Assembly (NCBI GenBank): GCA_020284085.1
Contig: JACEVL010000422.1
Coordinates: forward strand, 319,501 to 383,500
DNA from: Aporrectodea caliginosa
Lineage: Eukaryota > Annelida > Clitellata > Crassiclitellata > Lumbricidae
DNA length: 64,000 bases
Direction: 5' to 3'
A model generated the notes under the pieces. It saw only the letters and a list, made by a program, of their open reading frames with translations, had not been told where the DNA came from and did no database searches. Shown here one piece after another: positions 35,101-44,877 of the stretch (position 1 is its first letter; every line of letters begins with the position of its first letter). Made by a program: the position numbers and the translations under genes.

Positions 35101-38100
35101 TTTCTTGAAAAACTGCGAAAATTTAAAGTGTGCGGGAATCGCTTTACAATAGTATATTATGATATAGCGAAGCAATATGAACCAGAATTAGGTAAAATAT
35201 CACGATATTTTAATCGAATTACCCTGAAATCCGATCGTTTCAATTTCATTTTCAAAGCTTTGAATCGCCATGGAAACCAGGATAAATATTCACATATCTC
35301 CACTATTCTTTCATCGAATGAAGATATCTATGCAGAATTGTGATGCCTATAGGACCACGAAGAAGCTGGAACTAAAATTATTCAGTTTGGAGAAAGTCGA
35401 TTTTTTTGTCCTAAAAAATCGCTGGACTAACCATCATGGTTTTTCTTGAAAAACTGCGAAAATTTAAAGTGTGCGGGAATCGCTTTACAATAGTATATTA
35501 TGATAAAGCGAAGCAATATGAACCAGAATTAGGTAAAATATCACGATATTTTAATCGAATTACCCTGAAATCCGATCGTTTCAATTTCATTTTCAAAGCC
35601 TTGAATCGCCATGGAAACCAGGATAAATATTCACATATCTCCACTATTCTTTCATCGAATGAAGATATCTATGCAGAATTGTGATGCCTATAGGACCACG
35701 AAGAAGCTGGAACTAAAATTATTCAGTTTGGAGAAAGTCGATTTTTTTGTCCTAAAAAATCGCTGGACTAACCATCATGGTTTTTCTTGAAAAACTGCGA
35801 AAATTTAAAGTGTGCGGGAATCGCTTTACAATAGTATATTATGATAAAGCGAAGCAATATGAACCAGAATTAGGTAAAATATCACGATATTTTAATCGAA
35901 TTACCCTGAAATCCGATCGTTTCAATTTCATTTTCAAAGCTTTGAATCGCCATGGAAACCAGGATAAATATTCACATATCTCCACTATTCTTTCATCGAA
36001 TGAAGATATCTATGCAGAATTGTGATGCCTATAGGACCACGAAGAAGCTGGAACTAAAATTATTCAGTTTGGTTGAAGTCGATTTTTTTGTCCTAAAAAA
36101 TCGCTGGACTAACCATCATGGTTTTTCTTGAAAAACTGCGAAAATTTAAAGTGTGCGGGAATCGCTTTACAATAGTATATTATGATAAAGCGAAGCAATA
36201 TGAACCAGAATTAGGTAAAATATCACGATATTTTAATCGAATTACCCTGAAATCCGATCGTTTCAATTTCATTTTCAAAGCCTTGAATCGCCATGGAAAC
36301 CAGGATAAATATTCACATATCTCCACTATTCTTTCATCGAATGAAGATATCTATGCAGAATTGTGATGCCTATAGGACCACGAAGAAGCTGGAACTAAAA
36401 TTATTCAGTTTGGAGAAAGTCGATTTTTTTGTCCTAAAAAATCGCTGGACTAACCATCATGGTTTTTCTTGAAAAACTGCGAAAATTTAAAGTGTGCGGG
36501 AATCGCTTTACAATAGTATATTATGATAAAGCGAAGCAATATGAACCAGAATTAGGTAAAATATCACGATATTTTAATCGAATTACCTTGAAATCCGATC
36601 GTTTCAATTTCATTTTCAAAGCCTTGAATCGCCATGGAAACCAGGATAAATATTCACATATCTCCACTATTCTTTCATCGAATGAAGATATCTATGCAGA
36701 ATTGTGATGCCTATAGGACCACGAAGAAGCTGGAACTAAAATTATTCAGTTTGGTTGAAGTCGATTTTTTTGTCCTAAAAAATCGCTGGACTAACCATCA
36801 TGGTTTTTCTTGAAAAACTGCGAAAATTTAAAGTGTGCGGGAATCGCTTTACAATAGTATATTATGATAAAGCGAAGCAATATGAACCAGAATTAGGTAA
36901 AATATCACGATATTTTAATCGAATTACCTTGAAATCCGATCGTTTCAATTTCATTTTCAAAGCCTTGAATCGCCATGGAAACCAGGATAAATATTCACAT
37001 ATCTCTACTATTCTTTCATCGAATGAAGATATCTATGCAGAATTGTGATGCCTACAGGACCACGAAGAAGCTGGAACTAAAATTATTCGGTTTGGAGAAA
37101 GTCGATTTTTTTGTCCTAAAAAATCGCTGGACTAACCATCATGGTTTTTCTTGAAAAACTGCGAAAATTTAAAGTGTGCGGGAATCGCTTTACAGTAGTA
37201 TATTATGATAAAGCGAAGCAATATGAACCAGAATTAGGTAAAATATCACGATATTTTAATCGAATTACCTTGAAATCCGATCGTTTCAATTTCATTTTCA
37301 AAGCCTTGAATCGCCATGGAAACCAGGATAAATATTCACATATCTCTACTATTCTTTCATCGAATGAAGATATCTATGCAGAATTGTGATGCCTACAGGG
37401 CCACGAAGAAGCTGGAACTAAAATTATTCGGTTTGGAGAAAGTCGATTTTTTTGTCCTAAAAAATCGCTGGACTAACCATCATGGTTTTTCTTGAAAAAC
37501 TGCGAAAATTTAAAGTGTGCGGGAATCGCTTTACAATAGTATATTATGATAAAGCGAAGCAATATGAACCAGAATTAGGTAAAATATCACGATATTTTAA
37601 TCGAATTACCTTGAAATCCGATCGTTTCAATTTCATTTTCAAAGCTTTGAATCGCCATGGAAACCAGGATAAATATTCACATATCTCTACTATTCTTTCA
37701 TCGAATGAAGATATCTATGCAGAATTGTGATGCCTACAGGACCACGAAGAAGCTGGAACTAAAATTATTCGGTTCGGAGAAAGTCGATTTTTTTGTCCTA
37801 AAAAATCGCTGGACTAACCATCATGGTTTTTCTTGAAAAACTGCGAAAATTTAAAGTGTGCGGGAATCGCTTTACAATAGTATATTATGATATAGCGAAG
37901 CAATATGAACCAGAATTAGGTAAAATATCACGATATTTTAATCGAATTACCTTGAAATCCGATCGTTTCAATTTCATTTTCAAAGCTTTGAATCGCCATG
38001 GAAACCAGGATAAATATTCACATATCTCTACTATTCTTTCATCGAATGAAGATATCTATGCAGAATTGTGATGCCTACAGGGCCACGAAGAAGCTGGAAC

Positions 38101-38447
38101 TAAAATTATTCGGTTTGGAGAAAGTCGATTTTTTTGTCCTAAAAAATCGCTGGACTAACCATCATGGTTTTTCTTGAAAAACTGCGAAAATTTAAAGTGT
38201 GCGGGAATCGCTTTACAATAGTATATTATGATATAGCGAAGCAATATGAACCAGAATTAGGTAAAATATCACGATATTTTAATCGAATTACCTTGAAATC
38301 CGATCGTTTCAATTTCATTTTCAAAGCTTTGAATCGCCATGGAAACCAGGATAAATATTCACATATCTCTACTATTCTTTCATCGAAAAGAAGATATCTA
38401 TGCAGAATTGTGATGCCTATAGGGCCACGAAGAAGCTGGAACTAAAA
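29132..38447 (+). repeat. 341-bp satellite array, about 27 head-to-tail copies, each with an 82-codon ORF
   Basis: The unit recurs at exactly 341 bases, except for two 342-base copies with an extra G after GATATAG (ATGs at 29296 and 30661). There are 27 copies with the unit ATG, from 29296 to 38164, and partial units at both ends. Copies are nearly identical. Variant sites include accTTG/accCTG, atcTCT/atcTCC, ACAgta/ACAata, gaTATagc/gaTAAagc, TTCGGTTCGG/TTCAGTTTGG and TACAGG/TATAGG. The edges are sharp: the left one lies about 70 bases from the hAT element 28543-29063, and the right one is at gaactaaaa. Each unit also has a 9-bp-stem hairpin and an inverted repeat over the ATG. No similarity to a known satellite or transposon is recognised. 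Confidence 0.97.
29638..29886 (+). CDS. Satellite-encoded 82-aa ORF (representative copy), unknown function
   Basis: The ORF runs from the unit ATG to TGA and fills 73% of the unit. The protein starts MVFLEKLRKFKVCGNRFTVV and ends SSNEDIYAEL. It is basic and aromatic-rich (many Lys, Arg, Phe, Tyr), with no signal peptide, membrane segment or domain that I recognise. Identical-length ORFs begin at 29979, 30320, 31003, 31344, 33049, 34072, 34413, 35095, 35436, 35777, 36118, 36459, 36800, 37141, 37482 and 37823. The 38164 copy has an altered 93-aa end. Copies at 31685, 32026, 32367, 32708, 33390, 33731 and 34754 carry CGA-to-TGA at codon 37, and those at 29296 and 30661 are frameshifted. It could be chance coding capacity in an AT-rich repeat; expression is unproven. 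Confidence 0.3.
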   Translation: MVFLEKLRKFKVCGNRFTVVYYDIAKQYEPELGKISRYFNRITLKSDRFNFIFKALNRHGNQDKYSHISTILSSNEDIYAEL

Positions 38448-38754
38448 ATATTTTCTCAATATTCCTGTCACCAAAGTTCTCAGCATCCATTACTTGATTA
38501 CGCCGCAATGGGGGCTGCGTTTGCTATATTCTGTATCAAATAAAGCAAACGGCATCAAAATCGGATTACTACTTTGTAAATTATGGCAAATTCATAGGCA
38601 ACTACTGAATTGAAGAATATTCTATATTTTTGACCCCTCTCGCCTATTTCAGCTTCTAGCTCAATATCTGGGAAGCGACAAGCTCAGGTTTGACCCCTGG
38701 CGTCACATATATATACAATGTTATACATGTACAGGTATATTATATAGAAGAGAA
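38448..38754. other. No gene seen
   Basis: Right flank of the satellite. There is a short TATA-rich tract at 38708-38745. Nothing else was recognised. Confidence 0.5.
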
Positions 38755-38965
38755 GAAGAAGCTGTCCCTGAGGCAGCCATGGGTATGAAGTGTTAGCAAC
38801 TTCATTTTCTTAGCCTTGGCATATGAGGGCGGGTAGCCAGTCCTCTCCCTCAACGTCTCATCTTCCCACCGACAGTGTACGGTCAGAAACTCAATCAGCT
38901 GAGTTGGCTGGGGCCACAGAGGGAGCAGAAATCTCTAACGGAATTTCTGCCCTGGCAGGGATATA
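38755..38965 (-). mobile_element. SINE A, reverse copy (body)
   Basis: Reverse complement of the 12920-13214 body: CCCTGAGGCAGCCATGGGTA, then the AGTGTTAGCAACTTCA and ACCGACAGTGTACGGTC blocks align in order. The tRNA head is diverged or missing. It lies just past the satellite array. Confidence 0.85.
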
Positions 38966-39306
38966 TCTCTATATAACATCACATAAATATAGTTTAAAAA
39001 AAACTCTACAACCAGTTGAAGACAGGTCACAGATGATGTTTACGAATCAGTTGCAAAACAAGTTAACAAGACAAACTGTGATGACGATAAACATAATTCA
39101 ACTAATTCTGTCTCACAAGTTGTCATTTAAATATTTGAAAACCAGAAACTCACTGAAACGCTGAGTCTAGGCATACTACGTCCCATCACACGAAACACAA
39201 AGAACAGACACACAATAAATGCTGTTCACTGTTCTTAAGAGAACGTTCCAGATTTCTATGGTCGAAAAGTATCGATGGTTAGCATAAGACGAAACACATC
39301 ATTGGT

Positions 39307-39412
39307 TCATTTCTTTTTCTGCGATCGTTTGCCTTCGCCTTTCTTTGGCTTTGCCTTTCCTCTTAACGCTCGAAGTCGCCTCATTTCTTCCGCAAAGTCC
39401 AGATGTTCATCT
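39307..39412 (-). CDS. MRPS33: MRPS33, coding exon 2 (C-terminus)
   Basis: The last coding exon encodes the basic tail of mS33. It completes the split Arg codon and continues [18 protein letters not shown], then a Lys-rich end with KPKKGEGKR, before TGA at 39309-39307. The acceptor is gttttcag| before 39412. The phase matches exon 1, so the joined junction reads FLGLYRDEHLDF as in the family. The tail is a known conserved, RNA-contacting type of extension, as expected for a ribosomal protein. A 45-bp minisatellite begins about 100 bases upstream in the intron. Confidence 0.94.
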
Positions 39413-39512
39413 CTGAAAACACAAATTCAAAGTTGACAATCGGACAGAAAATGCAAGTGATCTCATTCTAGCAGGCAGCACCTTCAAGAGGTTCTTAAAT
39501 CGTACAAGGACC

Positions 39513-39915
39513 TTGGGGCCAGGATCAGTGATAGTAATGAAGCCAAGGTCAAAACCCATGGGGCCAGGATCAATGATAGTAATGAAGCCAAGGTCAAAAC
39601 CCATGGGGCCAGGGTCAATGATAGTAATAAGGCCAAGGTCAGGACCCGTGAGGCCAGGATCAATGATAGTAATAAGGCCAAGGTCAGGACCCATGGGGCC
39701 AGGATCAATGATAGTAATGACGCCAAGGTCAGGACCTGTGAGGCCAGGATCAATGATAGTAATAAGGCCAAGGTCAGGACCCATGGGGCCAGGATCAATT
39801 ATAGTAATGAGGCCAAGGTCAGGACCCATGGGGCTAGAATCAGTGATAGTAATGAGGTCAGGACCTGTGTGGCCAGGATCCGATCAGTAATGAGGCCAAG
39901 GTCAGAACCCATGGG
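39513..39915. repeat. 45-bp minisatellite in MRPS33 intron
   Basis: About nine imperfect copies of a 45-base unit built around ccatggggccaggatcaatg and atagtaatgaggccaaggtc. Because 45 is a multiple of three, all frames stay open and give spurious periodic ORFs on both strands. It is not a gene. Confidence 0.93.
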
Positions 39916-40027
39916 GCCAAGATCTACAAGGTTTAAATTCCAAACAATAATAAACAACAATAATAAGTTAATCGAATCATTTCTGTTGTCTACACAAGTT
40001 AATCGAGATCATTTCTGTTGTCTACAC

Positions 40028-40450
40028 CAGTACTTCCCAAACTTCAATCATGATGTCACGGACATTACAAGGAATTGCCACTTTCAGTGTCAAGGGACCG
40101 GCAGAAATTTTCACTACTGCATCCGAGGACCGGTGCCAAATTTATGAATTATTTCTCTTTTTCGATAACCTATATAATTTCCTCAAATAGCCTATGTATT
40201 AGAATTGATTCAAATGCATGCTTAGCCATGCAGTTCTATGACTCCATTGCCCTTTTAATGTGCTAGTCTAATAAGTGTTTCTTGTTATAACTTATAATTG
40301 TTATGAAACTATTAATTTATATGAAAAATATGGTGGAACTTTTTATTGATTCCGAAAAAGTTTGACCAGTTTCTTGACTCAAATTGAGGATCGCAACTGA
40401 GGGCTCGCGGACTGGCACCAGTCCACAGACCACCACTTTGGGAAGCACTG
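40028..40450. mobile_element. hAT MITE in MRPS33 intron, 423 bp
   Basis: The ends CAGTACTTCCCAAAC and TTTGGGAAGCACTG match the widespread hAT terminus CAGTGCTTCCCAAA. The 8-bp TSD gtctacac is perfect (40020-40027 and 40451-40458). No transposase coding sequence is present. Confidence 0.94.
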
Positions 40451-40989
40451 GTCTACACCACAAAATTTAATCATGATGTCTAGGTCAGACATTGCAAGGC
40501 TAAGGATGCCACCTCTGGCCCAAAGACAAAGCTCAGGCCTGAAATTACAGGTTACTTAATATCCATATCATACATATTACTATAATATTCTCGATATATG
40601 AAAAGATGCTTGAAATGCTCTTATTGAAGACACTTATCGAATCACAAAAAAAACAAGGCACAAACATATATACAATGACGATACATTTACAAAGATTCTC
40701 TGCTATTGGTGTCAAAGTGGCAACCTATACGGTTAATAAACTCACTTGTTGCCTTCTTCCCAATGGAATTCTTACAGATGGCGAAACGATATTTATATAT
40801 ACAGTGCCAATAAGTGAGAAAGATAAGGAAACAACTTAACTAGTTTTGCTTAACTAATAAGCTCAAATTTTACAAAAGAAAAACCATCATGAGTCATTTC
40901 ATTCCTATTTAGCATAAATATTGTGCACATTTAGCAAATGTTTTAATTCAGTTTTCAATTGTTTTACAGATAATATATTAACTATGGTT

Positions 40990-41299
40990 CAGAGTTGGGT
41001 AACTAATCGATTCGATTCTAATCGATTAGATAATTGATTAGACAAACAGCTAACTCTAATCGATTAGCTACACAATTTTACTAATTCTAATTAATTAGCA
41101 AATTTCAGTAGCTAATTCTAATTCTAATCGATTAGCAATTTAACTAATCGCTGAGCTGTTTATTTAAGTTTGCCTAATTCTAATCAATTAGCTATAAGAA
41201 TTGCTAATTCTAAATCGAATCGATTAGCAAATTTCAGTAGCTAATACTAATTCTAATCGATTAGCAATTTAGCTAATCGCACGATTAGCTAAATCTCTA
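40990..41299. mobile_element. hAT-like MITE rich in TAATCGATTAG, 310 bp
   Basis: The element starts CAGAGTTGGGTAACTAATCG and ends with an AATCTCTA remnant. It is flanked by ctatggtt and caatggtt (7 of 8 matching). The interior is an approximate duplication of blocks with many ATCGATTAG palindromes. It is related to the shorter copy at 59107-59267. Confidence 0.75.
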
Positions 41300-41334
41300 C
41301 AATGGTTGTAGGAAGAGTAGAAATTCCAAAATTC

Positions 41335-41492
41335 TTGAAGTTCCATACAAAGCATAAAAGAATGACATTTAAATCAAAGCTCAAGACCTATCTGTTTAAA
41401 CAATCATATGACTGTGATTGATTTGTTGAACTCATGTACAGCGCCCTTTTATTCGGCCTCGGCTGTGCTACTGCACGGTCTTATTATTATTA
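41335..41492 (+). pseudogene. LINE 3' end in MRPS33 intron
   Basis: The plus strand reads KRMTFKSKLKTYLFKQS, then a stop. This is the typical LINE C-terminal FKSKLKTYLF motif. It is followed by ACAGCGCCCTTTTATTCGGC and (ATT)n. Confidence 0.8.
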
Positions 41493-41498
41493 TTATTG

Positions 41499-41615
41499 GG
41501 CGTATATGCTTTGTAGGCTGCTATTAGCGCCTATTACAAGCTGTCTGTTCGCTAGTTAGAAATCGTGCGTTTGTCAGGCGCTTATTAAAGAAAAAGATAT
41601 TATTATTATTATTAT
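41499..41615 (+). mobile_element. SINE D, 3' part
   Basis: CGTATATGCTTTGTAGGCTG, CTATTAGCGCC and GTGCGTTTGTCAGGCGCTTA match the 43814 copy. It ends in (ATT)n and sits in the MRPS33 intron. Confidence 0.8.
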
Positions 41616-41683
41616 TAAGCAAAACTATGATGGTAATAAGCTACTTAAAGAATCTACAATGGACAATCGATATCTGTCGCTAC

Positions 41684-41901
41684 CTGTATAATCCCAGAAA
41701 TCGAAGTCTCTTCATCAGTGATGACAGCTCAACGTGGCGTGGGTAGTATTCGACAACTTCAGGCGATTTCTCCAGCGGTTTTGCGGAAAATAGTTTAACC
41801 ACTTTCATCGACTTTGAATTGGTCGGTCGTGCAACTTCATTAAATATTCTAGCGCTCAGCCTTGCCATGCGCTTTGCATAGTCAGAAAGAACATTTGCCA
41901 T
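41684..41901 (-). CDS. MRPS33: MRPS33, coding exon 1 (mitochondrial small ribosomal subunit protein mS33)
   Basis: mS33 is a nuclear-encoded structural protein of the mitochondrial 28S ribosomal subunit. This exon encodes residues 1-72 plus two bases of codon 73. It contains the family signatures [25 protein letters not shown] and, at the splice junction, RFLGLYR. The chosen start is the ATG at 41901, giving [20 protein letters not shown], which matches the family's usual N-terminus. An in-frame ATG 21 bases upstream is less likely because the sequence before 41902 (tgttctgctag) looks like a splice acceptor, so the 5' UTR is probably split. The donor is TACAG|GTAGCG at 41684/41683, phase 2. 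The exon joins 39412-39307 to give 107 aa, against about 106 in vertebrates. No stop or frameshift is seen. Confidence 0.95.
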
Positions 41902-41903
41902 CC

Positions 41904-42879
41904 TAGCAGAACACAAGTACAAAATATTAGGTATTTTGTAACATCAAACAAATTTTTTAATTTTACATTATTTTTAAGTTTACATTATCATTACTTGATA
42001 TTATATTAACAATTTAATTCCATTAAGCATAAAAAACACTCTGAAATCTATTTCTGTTACATAATCTATTTTAAATCTAAAAAATTTCTCAGTGCCACAC
42101 AAAAGCTGTGTCAAGAAGACAGGCCTAATCACTAGTGCTCAATCAAATCAAGTCCACAATAGCCAGACAGATAAAGGTTCAAGTCTAGGAGACAGTGTGG
42201 GACAAAGATTGAAAGCAATATCTCAACAGTTGTTGCAGTACGTTGCACGAGAAAAATCAGGGCTAGGTAGTTCCAAATGTCTGGGTAATATGGAGTGAAA
42301 TGCTTCCGAACAAAAGGAAATGGAAGAACTGAAGCTCACGCGAGGTTCAACTGGAGGAGCTGCGAACTAACGTCTTTTGAACGATTGTTCCCAAGTGATG
42401 GTGCAGCACAGATTAAGAAACAGTGCAAAACTTAAGAAAGGAAGGCATGGAGGTCAAGATAGTGCTCGGTATTTAGCGTTTGACTTAGACTTCGTGTAGG
42501 ACTGCTAACTTTTGATTCTGTCAATCCAGGACGTCCGCATAGTTGCTCGATATGCCATTACCAATTTACCCTGACCACATCATTCAGATCACTGCATGTA
42601 CAAAGTTAACAACTGTTGCATGATCAGACTAATGTAGGATCTACATTGTTCTAAAGTCTACTGAAAATAATCGCCAATACAGGATGTCGTAATCGAACAG
42701 ATTACTAACCTAACTACCCTCTATTCTAAGGTAACTCTGTACAACTTATCTAATAGTAATAATATTTTCCCTGAAACAATCCGGTTGACAAACCAGAACT
42801 GGTTACAGTGCAAAAGTTATGCAATTGAAACAATTCACAAGAACACAAAGACAGATGATGATGTATTTAGCGTTCTACA
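41904..42879. other. No gene seen; probably 5' UTR intron of MRPS33
   Basis: AT-rich unique sequence upstream of the MRPS33 coding start. Confidence 0.4.
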
Positions 42880-43363
42880 CGCCGTAACACGGCACATGCT
42901 AACAAGGGCGCTTTGACACAGAATCCACAAGTTGACTCAATCAGGATACGCTAACATGAAGTAATGTGTCTTGAGTCTGGACTTAAATGACTCCAAGGAT
43001 GTTGCTGAACGGATTGAAGGTGGAAGATTGTTCCAACACCTCGGTCCAGCAACAGAAAATGCGCGGTCTCCGAAGCAGGTTTTGGATTTTCGGACCTTCA
43101 GATCACCGCGCGCCTCAGATCGCAAAGAGGGTCGCCAATACTAGATGACGATACGCCGATGCAGATGCTCTTAGGTACTCCGGTGCCATGCCATGTAGGG
43201 ACTTGTACACCAGTAGCGCAAGTTTATGATCTATACGATACTGCACCGGGAGCCAGTGCAGCACATCACGAAGCAGCGGCGTGACGTGATCGTACTTTCT
43301 TCGGTTGCACACTAGTCTCGCTGCTGAATTCAAGACGGATTGCAGTCGTTCGACAGAAGACAT
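42880..43363 (-). pseudogene. LINE reverse transcriptase C-terminal part, frameshifted
   Basis: Two overlapping minus frames cover one ancestral ORF. 43363-43115 has RLQSVLNSAARLVCNRRKYD, then LLRDVLHWLPVQYRIDHKLA and LLVYKSLHGMAPEYL. 43125-42937 has KTCFGDRAFSVAGPRCWNNL, then SLESFKSRLKTHYF. This is the thumb and C-terminal region of CR1/L2-like LINEs. One frameshift lies near 43120. It is 5'-truncated, as most LINE copies are. Confidence 0.92.
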
Positions 43364-43367
43364 AAAT

Positions 43368-43490
43368 CTTAACTACTAACAGAACAGACAGCCTGCAGTA
43401 CACGGCGCTAATAGCAGCCTACAAAGAAAGTCAGCCCTATGGGACGCCAGTACCTCTCGCCTCCATGCCAGTGTGTTATCCAACGCCCCC
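43368..43490 (-). mobile_element. SINE D, reverse, 5' part
   Basis: The minus strand reads TTGGATAACACACTGGCATG, then GAGAGGTACTGGCGTCC and GGCTGCTATTAGCGCCGTG, as in the 43814 copy. It stops at 43368, directly before the LINE fragment on the same strand. Confidence 0.8.
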
Positions 43491-43574
43491 CCTCCCTACG
43501 GCCGGCTGTTCGAATTTACTGTGTAAAAACAAGCACAACATTTAGTGAAGTGAATATTTACACCAAATTCCGAG

Positions 43575-43665
43575 ACAATTTGCGATAAATCCTGGACACG
43601 TGACGCACCAGGCCAATTCCAGGACTGTCCAGGCGAATCTGGGAGGTTGGCAACCCTAACATATA
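43575..43665. other. Single hAT-like end
   Basis: GGTTGGCAACCCTA at 43652-43660 resembles the inverse of TAGGGTTGCC at 3522, with TCCAGG repeats inside. No partner end was found. Confidence 0.35.
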
Positions 43666-43813
43666 GTATGTCTTATAACGATTAGGATTGCATCGTCACC
43701 TTCCCGGCGTGTAAATCGCTACAGTAACAAAAAGGTCGTTGTTAGATCACCGTGCTCAGCCCGTCAGTCCTATTTTTACAACCACAGATTCTCACTTTCT
43801 AAAGACTATCTAA

Positions 43814-44030
43814 GCATTGGATAACACGCTGGCATGGAGAGCGAGAGGTACCGAGTTCGAGCCCCGTAGGGCGGATATGCTTTGTACGCTGCTATTAGCG
43901 CCGTTGTATTGCAGGCTGTCTGTTCTGTTAGTAGTTAAGATTTGTTGTTTAAATTGCATAACATGTAAATGTACAGCGCAGTGCGTTTGTCAGGCGCTTA
44001 ATAAAGAAAAGATTATTATTATTATCTTAT
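43814..44030 (+). mobile_element. SINE D, full length
   Basis: The head is TGGATAACACGCTGGCATGG with a B box GAGTTCGAGCCCCG. Then come TTGTACGCTGCTATTAGCGC and CAGTGCGTTTGTCAGGCGCT, ending AATAAAGAAAAG plus (ATT)n. Confidence 0.85.
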
Positions 44031-44143
44031 AGTGTTACTGTCATACACAGAAACTCGAAAGTCCACCGACCTTGCCGAGTGAACGATATTAAGTGAATTA
44101 ACCGATTGTACGTGTCATTCAAATAATTTTCCACGATCCTTAC

Positions 44144-44300
44144 CTTTTAAATTACCGACGTAACAAGAGCTTTTAATTAACTGCAATTTAAATTAAAGAT
44201 ACAGATTAGATATTAAACTGTATGAAAAAGTACAACTTGGTAGCCTTGTATTTCGCACTCCCAAAAGATCCAACATGCTTCACAAAATATTTAGCGCTAT
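44144..44300 (-). other. Possible untranslated first exon of MRPS33
   Basis: A strong splice donor (AAAAG|GTAAGG) on the minus strand ends this stretch at 44144. It lies just downstream of the CRE/CCAAT cluster and upstream of an acceptor-like tgttctgctag directly before the MRPS33 start codon. The 5' limit (44300) is a guess. No coding content is claimed. Confidence 0.3.
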
Positions 44301-44377
44301 ACTGTGTTTCGTATTTTGTCATTGACGTAAACTGAAGCCTAGCCGTTTGCAAGCATGACGACACATAATCGACGTTT

Positions 44378-44485
44378 ATTGGATGCGTTATTTATATGAG
44401 GTTGTTGATTGGATGCAAACAGAACCTATTATGTTAATGAGTTCCGTCTGACGTCATGATTGGCAGAAAGTTCAGTAGGCGGAAG
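44378..44485 (-). promoter_or_regulatory. Candidate MRPS33 promoter: CRE, CCAAT boxes and ETS core
   Basis: Within about 110 bases there are three ATTGG motifs (44378, 44408, 44459), which read CCAAT on the minus strand. There is also a perfect CRE palindrome TGACGTCA (44449-44456) and a GCGGAAG ETS-like core (44479-44485). This combination is typical of housekeeping promoters, and ETS sites are common upstream of mitochondrial ribosomal protein genes. Downstream on the minus strand a consensus donor AAAAG|GTAAGG falls at 44144/44143. That would let an untranslated exon (about 44.3-44.14 kb) splice to the acceptor at 41903. The promoter role is inference. The motifs could also serve an unseen divergent gene. 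Confidence 0.4.
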
Positions 44486-44877
44486 CTTCACTTTACAGTA
44501 CAACTTTAAAAGTGCTATGCTGCGTCCATCCAATATACGTCGATGTATTTTATAAGAGCTACAGTAAAGTAAGTAAGTAAGTAAGTAGATTCTTTACTAA
44601 CCAATTATTGCTAATCGCACTTTCGCGCAATCTGCGAAGATCATTACCGTCGGATAAGCTATAGTGAAGGAACAGTTAGGCCTACTGTTGTGCATCGTGT
44701 AATCGTCTTATCTGATTACATAAATTATGGCTAAAAATGAAGTCTGATTTGAAGTAACGTTGTTCCGAGTCTTCCGACAAGTAAAATAGCAACACCGATC
44801 AATCAACTATTAGCAATTATTTTCAGTAGATGTTGAGCAACCGTTTTCTAACCTCATTACCTGTGACATGCTCTGAT

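Larger units (their letters stand above)
39413..41683 (-). other. MRPS33 intron, loaded with repeats
   Basis: This intron of about 2.27 kb separates the two MRPS33 coding exons. It starts GTAGCG and ends TTTTCAG on the minus strand. It contains the 39513-39915 minisatellite, hAT elements at 40028-40450 and 40990-41299, a LINE 3' end at 41335-41492 and a SINE 3' part at 41499-41615. No coding sequence was recognised in it. Confidence 0.85.

Noticed and set aside
29132..38447. CRISPR array
   Set aside because: The whole 341-bp unit is repeated with no unique spacers, and the host is a eukaryote.
29132..38447. Tandem rRNA, 5S or histone gene cluster
   Set aside because: The unit sequence has no rRNA, 5S or histone signature.
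39407..39890. Periodic 15-residue peptides on both strands
   Set aside because: They arise from the 45-bp minisatellite in the MRPS33 intron.
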